This document shows, piece by piece, positions 61,201 to 64,000 of a stretch of 64,000 bases of DNA. The stretch spans positions 4,724,501-4,788,500 of the forward strand of contig OU015663.1 in NCBI GenBank assembly GCA_907165275.2, written 5' to 3'. The notes under the pieces were generated by a model, which had not been told where the DNA came from, searched no databases, and worked only from the letters and a program-made list of their open reading frames with translations. The position numbers and the translations under genes are program-made. The stretch's first letter is position 1; each line of letters starts with the position of its first letter. The stretch is from Zygaena filipendulae. Taxonomy: Eukaryota; Arthropoda; Insecta; Lepidoptera; Zygaenidae.

Positions 61201-63161
61201 TTAATTTTTTTTTTAAATTTACATTTTTAAATTTTTTGTGATGATTTAATTACATACCTTGAGATTTATTTTATGAATTATTTCCTCCCACCAGAGCAGA
61301 TGTCGGAAGTATGTTACGTAGTTGTCTTTGTTAAGACCTTCATCAAAAAGTTCCCTGTAAATGTTTATTATTTCGTCGTTACATTCATTTTTAGAGATGT
61401 CGATCGCTAACTTTAACTGAGAATAATAAGTTTGACGAAGGTTGGCGGGTCTAAAGTATAACGAACCGGCCGCCATTTTGTGTTCCCTGAGCAGGCACCA
61501 GGCTCTCGCGAAAAACTACTGACACAAACTCCTTAGGTTTAATTGATTTTTCACTATTGACGGAACTCCTCATCCTAAATCTAATCTAGTTTTTTTTTTC
61601 AATTCAATTCAATAGAATAGAATAGAATAGAATAAAATTTATTTCTGCAAAACACACAAGAATAATAAACAAACACTAAAGAAGTACTTAATCTAAAACC
61701 AAAACCCAAGTTTTCTTGCATGCTCTGCCGAAAGGGTCACCAACTCAGCATTAGCTAGGTGCGGGTACACCTAGCGCTGGTTTTCAGTTGGCAGCCCGTT
61801 GTCACGCACGGACGGGAGTAACAGCAGAAGAGGAAAACACAATCATATAAAAAACAAAAATAAAAAACAAATAGCTTAAAAAATAAAAACATTACATATA
61901 AAATATAACATAAATATTAAATACTTGTGACAAACAATTATAAATAAACTGAAATAAATAAATAAATGCATATCATAATAATAAAACACAGACAGAATAA
62001 TAAATAATATAATATTTCCGTATTACAATGTACAACCCAAATATAACGACGATACAAACCTGGTGGATTCTGCTAACAACAACATTTTTTCTTTGTCTGC
62101 TTGCGGCAGACGCATCCTTTCCACTGCATGCTCCTCGAGTCCCCATGGGAAAAGTTTCCTTAGCATTGGGGGAACTACATACAGGTTGGCAAATACTCTA
62201 AAAAAATTTTTTTGCGAGTTTTTATTCAATCTTTTTATGAATAAATGAACAATGTAAAACGTATATTTAATGAAAATGGAAAACGTATATTTAAACTACA
62301 TACCTACGACTAGTTGATTTCAAAAAACGGTCGGCGTGTTGCCACGTTTCACCAGTATAAGGGCTTTTAACGTATTTTTCATTGGCAACAAACTCCTTAC
62401 GAACCATTACAACCTGAAAAGAACAATAACATGAGACTTCATTTTGTAATCATTGATGTAAAAATAATAATTAAGTTTTACACAAATTTACAGTTCCAAA
62501 TTACTTAAAAGACGACTTGGCTGTGTGTTTCAACCTTTAGGTATAATTCTTTTTAAGAAAATTTCCGCGCGTCGCTGATTGTGCATCTTGATTTTTGGGT
62601 ATTTAGTACCCATATCAAGTTTTCAATACAATATGAAATTATTCGTATTATTGTGACAAGAAGATGCTATACGTACCATTTCTCTAACAAATACCATATT
62701 TTTTGAATCACCGCATCTGACGAATGTGAACATAATGGGCATCTCATACTGCCCAATATCGGGCGATTTGAAACTCACAAATATGTTGTTTACAGAAGTT
62801 TCTGAAAACAATATTTAGAGAGAATTTAGTATATTATGAAGTCCGCAACACGTGTCACAATCTGGGGTCTTCTTATTCTTTTTAATTATGGAGTCTCAAA
62901 ACGCTCTATTTAGTTAGTTTATGTATAGTTTATTTTTTTTTTTGTTTTAAGTATAAAAATAGACTGGAAATTTATCCAGGAAAATATTTTTCACTCACTT
63001 TTTGCTAATAGTTTCGGTTTACCACCAAATACATATTTATTATTTTCTAGATTAAATTGTAGCTGATCATGAGCCAACTGTACGCCGACTATCAACACAT
63101 CCTCAGAATTCATGATGTTGTTGATTTGGAACTGGTAAGTTACCATTTGATTTGGTTTCGC
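49294..63161 (-). CDS. MOV10/Armitage-family SF1 RNA helicase, C-terminal 17 exons
   Basis: The exons are 62999-63161, 62677-62801, 62304-62413, 62060-62197, 61258-61486, 60148-60244, 59241-59346, 57057-57227, 56558-56705, 55580-55734, 53916-54050, 52690-52883, 51504-51652, 50879-50997, 50441-50552, 49816-49992 and 49294-49593. They join in frame to 875 residues plus stop; the N-terminus lies right of the window. In visible numbering Walker A is GPPGTGKT at 413-420, DEAA at 543-546 and GDPQQLGP at 571-578. VGTVESYQGKEKRVI and NVTLTRAKAKLVIVG are motifs V and VI. Upstream, YTLEVPGLAEKRPSLLRG fits the MOV10 beta-barrel region. Relatives act in piRNA/siRNA pathways and retroelement silencing in cytoplasmic granules. 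Introns after 60148 and 50879 start with GC. Armitage/MOV10L1 versus MOV10 cannot be decided here. The tail is Lys/Asn-rich. Confidence 0.92.
49617..49700 (+). mobile_element. Short Helitron-like fragment
   Basis: CTAGCTGTCCCCGGCGGGTG through CCGCGGGGATTCCGGGATAA, about 25 bp from the acceptor of the last helicase exon. Confidence 0.55.
50050..50240 (+). mobile_element. Helitron-like fragment with duplicated inner block
   Basis: It starts CTAGCTGTGCCCCTCGGTTT. The block GAGTTTCGGAATTCCCGCAG occurs twice, near 50082 and 50205. Confidence 0.6.
50333..50427. mobile_element. MITE family D fragment at a helicase splice donor
   Basis: It contains GCACGTGTGCACACGAGCCG and ends GCATGGAGCGTCACGGG, 14 bp from the donor of exon 50441-50552 on the minus strand. 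Confidence 0.6.
51970..52290 (+). mobile_element. Helitron-like element with (GACA)n
   Basis: It starts CTAGCTGTGCCCCGCGGTTT, carries ACAATCGGTTCAGTAGATGC and a (GACA)5 run near 52146-52163, and ends in TATTATAGTATAGATAG. The start, microsatellite and AT end resemble the microsatellite-linked repeats described in Lepidoptera. Confidence 0.65.
52935..53185 (-). mobile_element. Helitron-like element, reverse orientation
   Basis: It runs ATTACGCTTTACCGCCTGAA, then two TTCCCGCGGGA blocks (53040, 53125), to a terminal hairpin and AACAGCTAGT at 53167-53177. Confidence 0.7.
53645..53860 (-). repeat. (TTTA)n tail and retroelement 3' fragment
   Basis: TTTATTTATTTATTTATTTA at about 53661 is the reverse of an A-rich retroelement tail. 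It is followed by CTTTATTGCACAGTGTGTAC. Similar tails lie at 60650-60730 and 61590-61850. Confidence 0.55.
54082..54419. mobile_element. MITE with 45-bp inverted ends
   Basis: AAGGTCCATTTATATCTACA at the left is the reverse complement of the right end TGTAGATATAAATGGACCTT. TTA flanks both sides and could be the target duplication. It starts about 30 bp from helicase exon 53916-54050. A small hairpin (GAAAACTAAGAACTTATCG) follows at 54481-54587. Confidence 0.8.
55246..55478. mobile_element. Palindromic MITE, family A copy 5
   Basis: The ends are GCCGCACTCAGAGTCGAC and its exact reverse complement. It is 233 bp, the same length as copy 4, and folds end to end. It lies about 100 bp from helicase exon 55580-55734. 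Confidence 0.9.
55835..56330 (-). mobile_element. Helitron-like element with internal repeats, near complete
   Basis: It starts TCTATACTAATATTATTAAG at 55829 and ends at the hairpin GGTGAAACCGCGGGGGTCAGCTAG near 56299-56322. Near the start an 8-bp pattern (GTGAGTTT / GTGGGTTT) repeats six times at 55858-55905. The inner block with CGGAATTCCCGCGG recurs three times. A TC start plus hairpin and CTAG end is what Helitrons show. Confidence 0.7.
56890..57030 (-). mobile_element. Helitron-like fragment, reverse orientation
   Basis: It contains CTCAACCGATCATCATGATA, TTTTTATCCCGGAACTCCAG and GGGATCTCCGAAACC, then stops short of the hairpin about 30 bp from helicase exon 57057-57227. Confidence 0.6.
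57645..57900 (-). mobile_element. tRNA-headed SINE, copy 2
   Basis: It matches 3200-3440: AGCTTGTGTCGTGGAAAC, AACGTGGTATATACTACAT, then a decayed B box in AAGGGAATCCAACCCGGAAC. Same orientation as copy 1. Confidence 0.75.
57962..58093. mobile_element. Palindromic MITE family E, full copy
   Basis: GAGCTAAGATGCGCAACACG at the left pairs with CGTGTTGCGCATCTTAGC at the right, and the stem holds TTCTCGTCGACATATTGTA. The copies at 25.0-25.4 kb are the same family. A lone end occurs at 54732-54758. Confidence 0.85.
58380..58530. repeat. Dispersed repeat, copy 2
   Basis: It is inverted relative to 39550-39690 and shares GAGCTGGTGGCGGGAGTCG and GTGGTAGCACAAACCAAT. The type is unknown. Confidence 0.5.
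58640..59172. repeat. Repeat debris in a helicase intron
   Basis: 58650-58820 holds a Ser-rich ORF-like stretch of unknown origin. 59030-59172 is an inverted copy of 44404-44575 (AAGCTAAACCCACCGGTGAA, ATCTTCAAAACCCAATAGG). Confidence 0.45.
60740..61130. mobile_element. Two Helitron-like copies in opposite orientation
   Basis: 60747-60915 reads CAGCTTTGCCCCGCGGTTTC onward. 60918-61125 is a reverse copy from TCCTACTAATATTATAAACG to GGCTGAAACCGCGGGGCACATCTAG. The pair lies back to back in a helicase intron. Confidence 0.65.
61590..61860 (-). repeat. (AATAG)n and retroelement 3' tail
   Basis: An AATAG run of about five units (61605-61632) is followed by AAAATTTATTTCTGCAAAAC. The block continues with a GC-rich part containing CACCTAGCGCTGG. 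It resembles the 60650-60730 fragment. Confidence 0.55.
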
Positions 63162-63219
63162 CTGTAAAAGAAAAGTTGGTAGCTTTTTTTTCAACCCTTT
63201 CTTTTAACGAGCATAGCAG

Positions 63220-64000
63220 TTTGTCGGCAGTAGTTCTCGTGGAACGTTACATATTATTATGACCATGCGACAGTCACACATACAGCACACTAATTTATAC
63301 ATCTATATCCATATATCTATTTATTTCAATATCGATACCTACATATAAATAAAATTTAACTGTCTGTTCGTAATTACAACAGCCTTTCGTCAAACGCACA
63401 TGAAAGCAAATACGGCAACTACACAAAAGAAATCCGTTTTTTAATTATTGTCTGTCTGTCTGTTTGTTATGACTAAGCCTAGAAACGGCTGGGCCGATTT
63501 TGACGAGACTTTCACTAAAAGATAGCAGATGTTATCAGAAGTAACTTAGGCTACTTTCATTAAAGCATTTTCTTTCATACATCTATCTATACTATAATCT
63601 ATACTTATAATAAAACTGTAGAGAGCTCAATTTTGTACATTGAATATTTATTCAAAATTAATATTGGAGGATGAATGGTGATCGATACTGATGCCTAAAA
63701 TGTAATCAGTAAATTTTTTGTCTGTCTGTCTGTCTGTATGTGCACGCATGGGTCAAAAACTACTGAAGGGATTTTAACCAAACTTGGTACGATCGTAGAC
63801 CATACTCCTGGGCAGGTTATAGGCTATATAACATAACGCATAACATAGGAGCTGAGCAGTGACGATAAATTTGAAGCAAGTCGGATGAAAATGCGCTCTC
63901 GAGCTCTTATCCTCGCATACGTTAACTCAATCACGCAAAAACGGCTGAACGGATTTGGATGAAATTTGGTATGCACGTTGTCAGGGGTACATAGAAGGAC
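63220..64000. repeat. Right edge, repeats only
   Basis: It holds (GTCT)n at about 63453-63468 and 63719-63738 with linked repeat bodies (AACTTGGTACGATCGTAGAC; TGAACGGATTTGGATGAAAT). No helicase exon was found here, so the missing 5' exons lie outside the window. Confidence 0.5.

Overview
The window looks like nuclear DNA from a moth or butterfly (Lepidoptera). It is AT-rich and holds insect genes split into short exons. The space between exons is packed with small transposon remnants of kinds I associate with Lepidoptera: tRNA-headed SINEs, many Helitron-like copies ending in a GC hairpin plus CTAG, long-palindrome MITEs, and jockey-like LINE debris. The species cannot be named from sequence alone.

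Layout. 1-690 is a near-perfect inverted repeat carrying a broken zinc-finger-like ORF. 1856-11400 (+) holds the last ten coding exons of an alpha-mannosidase II-type GH38 gene; its 5' half lies left of the window. 15106-18664 is an apparently complete ISL2EU/PIF-Harbinger-like DNA transposon with two tail-to-tail genes: a THAP-domain DDE transposase (+) and a SAP-SWIM-YqaJ nuclease (-). 20176-32622 (-) is a complete 11-exon gene for dihydroxyacetone-phosphate acyltransferase (GNPAT type), ending in the peroxisomal signal CRL. 33.7-35.4 kb holds tandem and segmental duplications and a foldback MITE. 37416-40228 (-) holds four exons of a THAP-domain gene whose last exon is uncertain. 41.9-46 kb is a gene-free island of complex foldback elements, including two inverted 15-bp minisatellite arrays and a ~1.2 kb foldback. 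49294-63161 (-) holds the last 17 coding exons of a MOV10/Armitage-family RNA helicase; its N-terminus lies right of the window.

The host genes do not form a pathway: Golgi N-glycan trimming, ether-lipid synthesis and small-RNA/retroelement control are separate jobs, and their neighbourhood looks incidental. Exon joints were derived by hand from splice signals and reading phase. All joints inside the mannosidase, GNPAT and helicase models keep frame, which is the main support for them. Four of those joints need GC-AG introns. The most unusual items are the intact two-gene transposon, the cluster of GC-AG introns, the inverted 15-bp arrays and the nested foldback island.
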